Source: Tetracentron sinense
Taxonomy: Eukaryota > Streptophyta > Magnoliopsida > Trochodendrales > Trochodendraceae
Length of the DNA: 64,000 nt
NCBI GenBank assembly: GCA_015143295.1
Contig: CM026556.1
Coordinates: 20,522,547 to 20,586,546 of the forward strand
Direction of reading: 5' to 3'
In this document: positions 32,274-42,334 of the stretch, piece by piece
How positions within the stretch are numbered: position 1 is the first letter of the stretch
Layout: each line of letters starts with the position of its first letter
Notes under the pieces: model-generated
The model's database searches: none
The model's input: the letters and a program-made list of their open reading frames with translations, nothing else
Told to the model about the DNA's origin: nothing
Position numbers and translations under genes: made by a program

Positions 32274-33719
32274 AAAAGTACTGCTGAGTATGGAATACTT
32301 AGCGAGTACAAGTTACTAGCTAACCATAGCAATAACAATCACACAAGGCAACAAGATATAGTTCATTTCATCAATTTTAAAACAGATAATAGCAGCATAT
32401 GACAATAGCATTGGAAGTAAAGCAATATGATAGTCTTGACATGCTTGAATGAATGCGAAACTCCAGTAAAACTCGTACTTTATAAATCATGTCTTACTCT
32501 TGAAATTAGTTTTTCTTGTTTCTTTCAAAACTTGCTTGTCATGTTTGAAAACTTATTTCTTGTCTTGGTCTTGTTCGTAAGAATCACACATGTTTGTCTT
32601 GTCTTGCTTGTTTTTTTCATGTTCTTGACTTGACTTGCTTGTATACTTGTGAGCCAGAGGTTAGTACCATTGAAGCGACTTGTGAGCCGGGAATGTAAAT
32701 TTCCTTCAGCGAAATAGATATATATAGAAAAGGGTACACCAACCTCCTCATCTTGTTTTCTTGTGAGCCAGGTATGACATATCTTGCGATATGCCCTACC
32801 CTTGACCGGCCCAATGTTTGGCTTTATCAATCATACTTGTTTTCTTATGAGCCAGGTATGACATATCTTGCAATATGCCCTACCCTTGATCGGCCCAATG
32901 TTGGACTTTATCATTCGTATCGTGAATCACATTCTTGTTCTTGTTGTTTCGTATACTTTATACTTTAGGAAAATCTCAGTTAATGCATGCATGTGTGTGT
33001 GAGGCAATGTGTAATAATCATGATAGCATGTGCAACAAAGGGAAGATGTATAACATTTTCATTCTTAATAAAATCATGTGAGAATTTAGACAACATATGG
33101 ATCATTTGATTAACTTATCATCTTTTGGGAAAATCACATAAAACCTACTTTCATTTTTTTCATTAAATCCATTAGATTCTCGTTTAGGTATTTTATCGAA
33201 CACATGACATGCAACACATTCATAGTCATTTCATTTTGATTTCTTAGTGCATACATTTCATCAAACCAAATAAAGTTTATTCATTATGCTTGAAATGCCC
33301 ATCCACCATTTTTCTGACACACATTCATCACCCATATGGCATCCAATCGCCAAACCAAACATACATTCACACCTTTTATTTGTCTTATTTATAGTTAGGG
33401 AAGGTGGTACATTTCAAAGAAAATAAGAATACAAGATCAAGATTCATCATTTTCAATATAGAAACCTAGGTTATTGCTAAGGGAGTTAGTAGGGTGTACT
33501 AACCTTGAGGATTACTCCTTGATTTGGAAGAAAACCCTTGATTGCGCTCCCAACTCAATATAGATGATCCCTCTTTGAAGAAAATGCTCCAAACTGGAAA
33601 TCGGGGAAAGATCCTTACAATCCAAAGCCCACTTGAGAAAAAGCCTAACCCTTCCTCCTCTCTCAATCTTCAAAAATACAAGTTTGAGGGTTTTGGAAAC
33701 CCTCAATCCCGAAATTGGG

Positions 33720-33727
33720 TATATATA
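33720..33727 (-). promoter_or_regulatory. TATA box of A/C LTR
   Basis: TATATATA, about 420 bases from the LTR 5' end and followed on the sense strand by a GAGAGAGGAGG stretch. It implies a short U3 and an RNA leader of about 1.8 kb within the LTR. Confidence 0.5.
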
Positions 33728-34150
33728 GGAAAAAGGGGAGGTCAAAGATCATTTTACCCTTAATGATCCAGGTTAAAAGACCGAATTGGGCAATTTCGGT
33801 ATGATCGGTCGACCGGTCAAAAATGACCTCTCTGGAAAAATAACTCATACAAAAAGTGCGATGTTCAGTCGACCGGTAATGGGCATCGGTCGACCGGTTC
33901 CCTGTGTTTTTGCCCATTTTGCTGTTTTCTCTTATTTTTCCCACTTCGGCATTTTAGCCATAACTTTTTACTCGTTTGCCAGATTTTGACGATTTAACTT
34001 GCGTTGGATTCATCTTTCGAAGGGGAACATTTCTGGCAATTTAGAATTGTCTGATTCTTCTTTATTTATTTGTTGGACTACGTGAAAGGTCAAATTGACT
34101 ATGAGAACACTATTAATTAGGTACAAAAAGTTCTGGGGTGCTACACTCTT

Positions 34151-35334
34151 ACTGCAAAAGGATTTGTTCTTTAAATCCAATTCTTGATATTGTTCAAAGA
34201 ATTTAAGAGTGATGTAGGCATTTTCCAATTATATTATATTTAAAATTTAAATATGTTATGTGATACTTTCTTAAAAGTGGAAATTAGAAAAATAATAATA
34301 ATTTTTTTGGGTACAATAATTTTTTTTAATAGCTTTGTAAAAGAATTTGGAGCTATAGCTAAATGCTTGCTTTAAATTAATTAGTATGAAACACATGGAC
34401 CGTGACTAGACTATGAATTGTTGTTGTAGGTCTTGATTTTTTTCAATTTTAGCTGGAATTCCTCAACAAAATTTTAAATTATCTTTCCATAGAATAAAAG
34501 AATGACAATTATATTCCCACTTGTGCATTATGGTTCAGAGAAAAGATTAGGATTAATAAGCAAACAAGAAAGGAACATATGACCGGCTAATAACTAATTG
34601 AAATAAAGAAGTATGTTCCACATCTTTGTACTTGTGTCAGGAGTAAGATTGCAAAGAAAGCTTATCTTTGCAATTTTTCTAGAAAAAATAAGTGATTTTT
34701 TTGTGGGTCAAAGGTTGATTTGTATGTAACAATATTTTAGTGGAACTATCCAATTAATGGTTGAATGCATTGTTGGAACTTGAAAGGTTGTTTATTGATT
34801 TGAGAAATTGCTTGGGTAGTTGGAGTAACAAATGGTCAAAATTGAGAATTAAAAAAAAAAAAAAAAACAAATTTGTGAGGTCAATGTTTTTTATTTGTTT
34901 ATGATCATAGATTTTTATGGTTCTTTATCGCATTAGTTAGGGATTGGAAGTAAGACTACAAGTAGGCCTAGCATGTAGCTTATAATATTGTTGAGCATAT
35001 GAGTTGTGGATGAGTCTCTAGGAGGGTGTGGAGGGAGAGAGAACTTTTGCTTATTGTAATCTCTAAGGCATTTGAGAACTTTTGCACATTGTAATCTCTA
35101 GGCCTGTCAATGAGTCATGTCGGAGTTATCTAGACCTATCACCCAGGCTAGTGTGTAGGCCATGAAAAGTAGAAAAAGAAAAGAAATGTCATCATATTTA
35201 AAAAATATATATACCCCTAGTTGCCAACCACATCGACCATCTTCCCTTATTGGAACCAATAATGTAACTGAAAGAACAACACGACAAAGTTTTAAAAAAA
35301 TATTACTGGTAGACCAATGACGAAGTAGAAAATT
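34151..35334. other. AT-rich DNA, unassigned
   Basis: No reading frame with recognisable domains and no match to the other elements in the window. It contains a run of 17 A (34851-34867) and an imperfect direct repeat (GAGAACTTTTGC...ATTGTAATCTCTA) at about 35039-35067 and 35074-35100. It is the only stretch over 1 kb not assigned to a retroelement. It may be host intergenic DNA or a decayed element. Confidence 0.5.
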
Positions 35335-37382
35335 TGTAACGTCCCAAAATCCCATCTAGACTAAAATGGGACTTTAGGCCCATTACACTATTTGTCCCAA
35401 ATTAACCTGTAAGCATGCAAGGCAATACTAAAAGGAACTTGAAAATTTTCTTCCAAATTTTTTTATATCAATTGAACTACTATGACAATCTAACTAACAA
35501 CCGAGTTCATAATGTCATAATCCTCTAAAACATAATTCTCAAAATGGAAGTAATCTAAGAATCATCAAAATGAAACCCTGTATCAACACCCTATTACAAC
35601 TTTTAAACCAAGAGAAAGTCTAACAACCTAATAGTAAGGAAAGTTGTCCAAGTCTCATGTTCCCTCCTCACGAATGTCACCTTCTTCCTCTATGTCATAT
35701 ACTTCTTGCACCCAAGGCTCTTTTGTGGTCTCGGAACCTAAACCTATTGACATGAAAACATATCTGTTGAGTACAAGCAGGTCGATGAATATGAAATCCT
35801 AACTAGCAATATCAGAATATTAACATAGCATAATCATCATGGATACACAATCAATAGTATGAACATGTTCATAATAGTATTTTATAACATTATTCATATG
35901 AGTAGGTTCATAATAACATTTCATAACATTATTCATAGGAGCAGGTTCATCATGGTATTTGAAAAATATACAAATGTACATAACTCAGAGTGCAGAAGCA
36001 TCATAATTATTTCATCATTCTTTTTTTCTTTTTTTATTCATTTCCTTTCGTATCTTACTTTGCTTTCTTTTCTTTCATGAGTCATTGTTCTTTTTCTATT
36101 TTCATGTGAGCATCATTGCATGCATAATCATTATTATTAGTTTAAAATAATTCTTCACTATATAGGTGAAAGAGATTATTATAGACAAACCAAGTACCAT
36201 CCCATAACACTTTACTTTAATGCTTCCAGAATTACTTGTGATTAATTTTTTTTCATACACATATCCCTTGATCTTAGACTGGTGGAACTCGGGCAAGGAA
36301 AATTAACATACAATTTCACTTACACTTTGCTTATTTTCGATTATTTATGTTTGTACTCTTATCATGCTTGTACAACTATCATAAAAGTGAGTGAGGGGTG
36401 ATACACTCAACGATTAAGTAACATTTTAGATTTCCGACCTTGGCACTTTTGGTGATCCATCATATGTCCCATTCTATCATGATAGAAGACTAAGACTCAC
36501 AAGGTTTAAATCCAAAGGTTTACTTACCCGAATTTAGATCACTAAATACAAGGCCAACATCATACATTATTTATCGAGATATGTAAATCCATAATTTCAT
36601 CAATTGAACAAGTATAATCATGTTATCTCAATATGAAGTTCTTAACAATTCTAGTATTCAACACATCATTTTAAATGTTATAACATAGAGCATATAAGAT
36701 CTTAAATCATCATTTGCATACCAAACCCAACATTTCACACAAAAACCACAAATCCATTCATCCAAAGCTCCACAACATAACCCATTCTCCATTCAAAACC
36801 CAAACATGCATCTCATCCTCTTTGCTTATTAATACAATACCAAATCATTCGCTTCCTTCACATTAAACCATCCAACATTTATCATTTCACATAAAAATCA
36901 TGATAAAACATGGATATAAGAAATATTTCTACAATAAATCATGCTCAAACTAATCTTTACTTCAACACCAACTTTAAAAAAACCTAGGATATATCAATGA
37001 TTCATGGTATTGATAGTGAAGAAGTCATATTTACATTGCCCTATTTATAGTCTAGGGGTTAAAAACCCCAATTTCCATAACTCTTTTTAAAAATCTTGTG
37101 CATGATCTGCGATCGATCGGCTATACAGTGCAGTCGATCGCCTATATAGGTGCGATCAATTGTACTCATAATAGAAGACTACCCAAATTTATGACCTAGG
37201 GCGATCGATCGTAAGTTACCTTGCAATCGATCACAGCTCTGTTTTCCCATTTTCATCCGTTTAGGCATTTTAAACACCCCATACGCTTTAGTTATTATTA
37301 AACACACCTATTAACATATCATGGACAAATATACCCCGATTAAATAAGCTAATAATCGGGAAAATAACTTCGGGTCTCTACA
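35335..37382 (-). repeat. Element E 3' LTR (2,048 bp)
   Basis: Plus strand TGTAACGTCCCAAAA to TCTCTACA, followed by a purine-rich tract. A TATA-like CTATAAATAG on the minus strand lies at 37041-37050. A cluster of CGATCGATCG-type palindromes lies at about 37100-37225, in the same relative place as in other LTRs. Left flank AAATT. Confidence 0.8.
35655..35753 (-). CDS. LTR-encoded short acidic protein, divergent (MSIG), 32 aa
   Basis: ATG at 35753 and TGA at 35655. It begins MSIGLGSETTKEPW, then VQEVYDIEEEGDIREEG. It shares the MS-x-G start and the EPWV-x-E-x-Y core followed by an acidic tail with the copies in other LTRs, although the surrounding LTR is hardly alignable by eye. Position (about 320 nt before the LTR 3' end) is the same. 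This divergent member is the best argument that the frame is under selection. Confidence 0.45.
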   Translation of the reverse strand: MSIGLGSETTKEPWVQEVYDIEEEGDIREEGT

Positions 37383-37394
37383 TCCTCCCTCCTT
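37383..37394 (-). other. Element E polypurine tract
   Basis: AAGGAGGGAGGA on the minus strand directly before the 3' LTR. Confidence 0.75.
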
Positions 37395-37424
37395 AAAATA
37401 ATTTTTCCCCCAAAATTTCATACC

Positions 37425-37828
37425 TTAGGTAAATAGGTGGGGATATTTTGCTCGAACTTCATCTTCCCACTCCCACATGGGCTCTATCAAATGATGTTGC
37501 CAACGCAAAAGAACCAAAGGAATGGTCTTTGTGTGAAAGACTTGTTCCTTCCAATCCAAAATTTGCCCCGGTTGCTCAACTTGAGTCCAATCTTTCCGAA
37601 TTTCCAGTGGTTCCAAGTCAATGACGTGTGAAGGATCCGGGATGTACTTCCTTAGCATAGAAACGTGGAAGACATTATGCACATTTGCAATGTGAAGAGT
37701 AAAAATAATTCGGTAAGCAACTTCCCCGACCAGGGTGGTGATCTCAAAAGGTCCCATATACCTTTGGCTCAACTTGCCCCGTTTGCCAAACCTCATCACC
37801 CCCTTTGTAGGTGAGATCTTGAAAAATA
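37425..37828 (-). pseudogene. Element E integrase C-terminal domain and chromodomain
   Basis: It reads FFKISPTKGVMRFGKRGKLSQRYMGPFEI, VFHVSMLRKYIPDPSHVIDLEPLEIRK and a chromodomain VEQPGQILDWKEQVF, IPLVLLRWQHH, ending PMWEWEDEVRAKYPHLF. This segment is open from the D insertion point to its stop. The N-terminal residues of the 154-residue open frame ([16 protein letters not shown]) come from the D LTR and are not part of the gene. Confidence 0.85.
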
Positions 37829-37833
37829 CAAAA
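37829..37833. repeat. Target-site duplication of D, left copy (CAAAA)
   Basis: Matches 44605-44609 exactly. Removing D and one copy rejoins the integrase reading GDFVFFKISP. Confidence 0.92.
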
Positions 37834-40109
37834 TGTCGCGACCCAAAACCCACCCTAAGAGTTAGAGTGAACTTTGGACGACTAATCATGACTTACATGA
37901 CTCGCTAGACAAACCCTCCTGGAAAAACCCACAGAGCATATACAAAGAGGATATAAACAGCGGAAACATACTTAACCATAGCACAGCGGAAGACTTAACC
38001 AAACCTCTATGTATATACAAGTGATCCAAGTTATACAAAAAGATACACAAAAGAAAGTGCGGACATGCCCGCCAAAATACATAAATCTAACTCTCAAGCT
38101 CACCCACAGCTATCCACTCAAAATCTACCACCACCTAATAATAGCCCTCTACCGGAGGTTCCTCCACAGGCTCCTCAGCGTACTCCTCCTCCACCCAAGG
38201 GCTCGGAGCACAGACATCAAATGGAGTAGCCGCTCCGCTATCACCTGCCGACATAAGAAGTACGGCTGAGCATGGAATACTAAGCAGGTACCAAATACTA
38301 ACCAACAGTCATAGCATAAAAATGACAATACATAAAGCAGGAGCAATTCATATATGTAAAACGGGAACAAGTCATATCATACAAGGAAGTAAAGCAATTT
38401 ATAATCATGCTTGTATTTCGTAGAAAGCTGATAAAACCTCTTGAAATCATCATGCACTTGACTTGACTTGAAATATCTTTTTCGTACTTGGAAGCTTGTC
38501 ATATTTGTCTTGCTTGATCTTGTCGAGCGTGTCATGCGTGTCATGCCATGCCATGCCATGCCATGCGTGCTTGCTTGTGATCTTGTGACTTGTGAGATAC
38601 ACTTGTGAGATGTCCTTGTGAGATGCACTTGAGAGGGAAGGGAGACCCTTTTTGATGAGAGGCACTTGAGAGGAAAGGGAGACCCTTCTTGATGAGATGC
38701 ACTTGAGAGGGAAAGGAGACCCTTCTTTATGCAATGCACTTGTGAGTGAGGGGAGTCCCCTCGTAGAATGTTTGTTCTTGTTTTCTTATGAAAAGCGAGG
38801 TAAAACATATCGTAAGATATGTCCCACCTCAATTCTTGTTCTTGGAAAAACACGATAAAACATATCATGCATGCCGTGCTCGTGGAACCGAGTGCATACT
38901 TGCATTAGAATTTAAATATGACATTTGGGGATTTCACTATATATATAGCATGTTGCAATTTAAACAATAAGCATTCATGACATTTTAAGGAAAACAAGAA
39001 CTCACACTATCATAAACCCTAACAAGTTCATAAGTAATTAAACATGCATTTTCTTTTCCATTTATCCTTCATTTTATTCACCTTGGCATTTCATCAAGCA
39101 TAGGGTGTGTCCATTATTTATTGAAACCTAAATCATACTTTTCTAGGTGGGTAATACTCTCATCATACATGTGTGTTCATTATGGATACAATGCCCTCCC
39201 CATTTCATTCATCACATCATTTCACACGACATCCAATCACCAACCCCTCTCCATTCACACCGTTTAGACGTCCAATTCATAGCACATAGATGGATGAAGG
39301 AAAAAAATAAAGGATGATAGGAATAAGGGAAGAAAATAAAGAACTATAACTAGGAGGGTAGCAAAAGGTACCGACCTTGACAAATGAGGGAAAGAATTCC
39401 CTCCCAACACGTCCGTGAGTCGCTGTCCTAGCTTGGAGAAACTACTCCTCGCGTGCTTCAACCGGAATCTTGAAGCAATCCAAGCTTGAGGTGATCTAGG
39501 GTTCTTAAACCCTTTGATTTCTTCTCAAAAATCAAACCCTAGGTTAGGAAAACCCTTTCTCTCCTCTCCTTAGCTCTCAAATGTCCTAAGTGTTGAGAAT
39601 GAGCCCTAAAGGCTTGGGCAACCCTTAAGAGGAAGGAGTGAAACGCCCAAAAGATGAAAACACCCTTAATGAAATTTCTGCAAAAACATGAAGACCGAGC
39701 GATCGGTGTTTATGACCGATCGATCGGTTGCCTACCGAGTGATCGGTGTGTTGACCGAGCTCTCGACCAAAAATCAACTCCCTGGAAAATTTCCCCATAC
39801 AAAATTTTCAACCGATCGATCGCTGAATGGACCGAGCGATCGGTTGGCCTGCAAACTTGATCCTAAGCCCATTTTCTCACCCATTTCACTACTTAAACTG
39901 ATCATAGTTCTCTTTTGACCTTTCCTAAACATGACTAGGGTCTCTTTAAAGCTTGTATATGTGCTTAAATAATTCATTAAATTATTCATAGCATTCTTGA
40001 CACAATTTTCTCACAGTTCCAAATTTCCATTTCATGAATTTGAGACTACATAGGCTACATGCCTTGGTACTCATACCAAGACATGTACGAAAAGTTCCGG
40101 GGCTCTACA
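37834..40109 (-). repeat. Element D 3' LTR (2,276 bp)
   Basis: Plus strand TGTCGCGACCC to GGGGCTCTACA. It has the GGGAGACCC-type repeats (38630-38760), the CATATC hairpin (about 38807-38824) and a U3 cluster of CGATCGATCGG palindromes (39688-39850). Confidence 0.9.
38135..38254 (-). CDS. LTR-encoded short acidic protein (MSAG family), 39 aa
   Basis: ATG at 38254 and TAG at 38135. It begins MSAGDSGAATPFD, then VCAPSPWVEEEYAEEP, VEEPP and EGYY. Compared with the copy at 11641 I count about seven silent codon changes and nine replaced codons, fewer replacements than expected for neutral drift. The hairpin upstream is disrupted in this copy (TCAG changed to TAAG). Confidence 0.5.
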   Translation of the reverse strand: MSAGDSGAATPFDVCAPSPWVEEEYAEEPVEEPPVEGYY

Positions 40110-40121
40110 TCCTCCCCCCTT
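40110..40121 (-). other. Element D polypurine tract
   Basis: AAGGGGGGAGGA on the minus strand before the 3' LTR. Confidence 0.8.
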
Positions 40122-40208
40122 ACAAAAATTTCATCCTCGAAATTTGGATGATTACATGCATTACAAAACAAAAAAAATTTAGAAGTCACATACAAAACCC
40201 ATTAAAAC

Positions 40209-41640
40209 TCATTCAAACAATTCTGGGTACTTCGCTTTGACTTCGGCCTCACGCTCCCATGTAGCTTCTTCTCGAGCATGATGCTGCCATTGTACAAGAA
40301 CTAATGGAATAGTTTTGTTGCGAAGGACTTGATCTCTCCGATCGAATATATGAACCGGGTTCTCTACTAAAGTGAGATCCTCTCGAATTTCCAATGGTTC
40401 TAAGTCTATGACATGCGAAGGATCCGCAATGTACTTCCAAAGCATAGACACATGGAAAACATTGTGAACCGAGGCCATGTGAGGTGGAAGAGCTACTCGT
40501 TAAGCAACTTCACCAACCCGCGTGATAATCTCAAACGGTCCAACGTAGCGAGGACTAAACTTGCCTCTTTTGCCAAATCTCATAATCCCTTTGCTAGGAG
40601 ATACTTTCACAAAGACTCGATCCCCAACCTGGAATTCCAAGTCCCTTCGGCACGTGTCCGCGTAGCTCTTTTGACGATCTTGAGCGGCTTTCAACCGATC
40701 CCGGATGATCTTAACTATACTTGCAGTTTGCTCAATCAACTCCGGACCATGTACTTTTCTTTCTCCTACCTCATCCCAGTAGAGAGGAGACCTGCAGCTT
40801 CGCCCATATAAGGCCTCAAATGGTGCCATTTGGATGCTCGCCTGGTAGCTGTTATTGGAGGCGAATTCAACCAAAGGCAAGTGTTCTTCCCAACTGCCTT
40901 TGAAATCCAGCATACAAGACCGAAGCATGTCTTCGATAACTTGGTTCACTCTCTCGGTTTGTCCATCCATTTGTGGATGAAAGGCGGTGCTGAAATCAAG
41001 TCGGGAACCCATAGCTTTCTGAAAACTCTTCCAGAATCTTGATGTGAATCTCGGATCCTGATCTGAGACAATACTGACTGGCACCCCATGTAGCCTAACC
41101 ACTTCCTTGATGTATAGCGCGGCCAACTGGCTAGAGTTGAAAGTAGTTCGGTAGGGTAGGAAATGAGTGGACTTTGTCAAACGATCCACTACTACCCATA
41201 TCGCATCTGAGCCCCTTGCCGTCTTTGGCAAGCCAACTATGAAGTCCATGGAGATGTTCTCCCATTTCTACTCGGGAATAGGAAGAAACTGTAATAGGCC
41301 AGCGGGCCGCATATGCTCTGCTTTCACCTGTTCGCACACCAAGCCCTGTGCCACGTATTTCGCAACATCCCTCTTCATATTCTGCCACCAAAAGTGACTC
41401 CTGAGGTTCCGGTACATCTTCGTACCCCCAGGATGCACAATATACTTCAAACGATGTGCTTCATCCATGATCTCTCATCGAAGATCCGCATTGGCTGGAA
41501 CACACAGCCTTCCTTTAAATGTAATAGCACCTCGACTAGTGAGAGAAAAGTCTTCACTACCCTTGGCAACTTCCTTGTCCTGGTAAGCCAACAATTCAGC
41601 ATCCGTGGCTTGGTATTCTTGGATCAAATCTATAATGTAC
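40209..41640 (-). pseudogene. Element D integrase with chromodomain
   Basis: A 249-residue open stretch (40500-41249) contains all three catalytic acids: MDFIVGLP (Asp at residue 2), IVSDQDPRF (Asp 63) and DGQTERVNQ (Glu 99), a D-35-E spacing. It ends at TAA where the VAYR Tyr codon is expected. The segment 40209-40478 then gives VFHVSMLWKYIADPSHVI and the chromodomain to EEATWEREAEVKAKYPELFE. The zinc-binding part lies in 41268-41468 (LVCEQVKAEHMRPAGLLQF). Frameshift and stop make it inactive. Confidence 0.88.
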
Positions 41641-42334
41641 GGCCAAACCGTGACATTGCCAAAACAGGACCGCGAACTGTATCATTCACACTAATGTCTA
41701 GATTTGCCAAATCCTCCAATAATCTCCATTCTTGCACCAACATATGTGCTAATAACCCCGGAGGTCTTCTACTCAAGGCATCTGCTACAATGTTTGCTTT
41801 GCCCGGGTGGTATTGGATGGTGCAGTCATAGTCTATCAAAAACTTCATCCAACGCCGTTGCCTTAGATTCAGCTCCTTTTGGGAAAAGAGATACTTGAGA
41901 CTCTTGTGATCCGTGAACACATAGAACTCTACCCCGTAAAGGTAATAGCGCCAAATCTTGAGTGCAAACACGACTGCCGCAAGCTCCAAGTCGTGCGTGG
42001 GATAATTCTTTTCATGCTCCTTCAATTGCCTTGATGCATAGGCAATGACTTTCTTGTGCTGCATGAGTACACACCCAAGTCCAAGATGCGAGACATCACT
42101 GTACACCTCATAACCACCATGTCCGGATGGCATTGTAAGGACGGGGGCCGTGGTAAGCCTCTTCTTGAGTTCCGTGAAACTGATCTCATACTTATCACTC
42201 CATACAAATTTTGAATTCTTCCTTGTCAAATAAGTGTGCGATGCCGCAAGGCTGGAGAAACTCTCTACAAATCTCCTGTAGTAGCCTGCCAACCCAAGGA
42301 AACTGCATATCTCTGTGACACTCTTGGGCCTCGC
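41630..42334 (-). pseudogene. Element D RNase H and RT remnant
   Basis: A 220-residue open stretch: [80 protein letters not shown], then the linker. RNase H active-site acids are present. Upstream only a few RT thumb codons remain before the deletion junction at about 42335. Confidence 0.86.

Larger units (their letters stand above)
22188..34145 (-). mobile_element. Chromovirus C (Tekay/Del-like), shares an LTR with A
   Basis: 5' LTR 31848-34145, PBS 31832-31843, gag 30349-31527, protease, RT, RNase H, integrase with chromodomain, PPT 26791-26803, and 3' LTR 22188-26790. A and C are in the same orientation and joined through one LTR, the expected product of unequal recombination between LTRs of two copies. 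The right flank after 34145 is CTCTT; the matching left flank is not available because A's left LTR is truncated. Confidence 0.87.
31848..34145 (-). repeat. Element C 5' LTR (2,298 bp), uninterrupted
   Basis: Plus strand TGTCGCGCCCC to GGGGTGCTACA. It contains a TATA box at 33720-33727, a GGTCGACCGGT-type palindrome cluster at about 33802-33900, two roughly 85-bp repeats with an inverted CATATC/GATATG motif (32760-32920), and the short ORF at 32133-32273. It is the reference for recognising the nested insertions in the A/C LTR. Confidence 0.9.

Noticed and set aside
33512-33745. 77-codon frame conserved between 26138-26371 and 33512-33745
   Set aside because: The two are copies of the same LTR with high overall identity, so conservation is not evidence of coding; it has no counterpart in other LTR families.
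37425-37889. 154-codon frame taken as a complete chromodomain protein
   Set aside because: Its first residues come from the LTR of element D; the real coding part starts after the insertion and is the tail of a split integrase.
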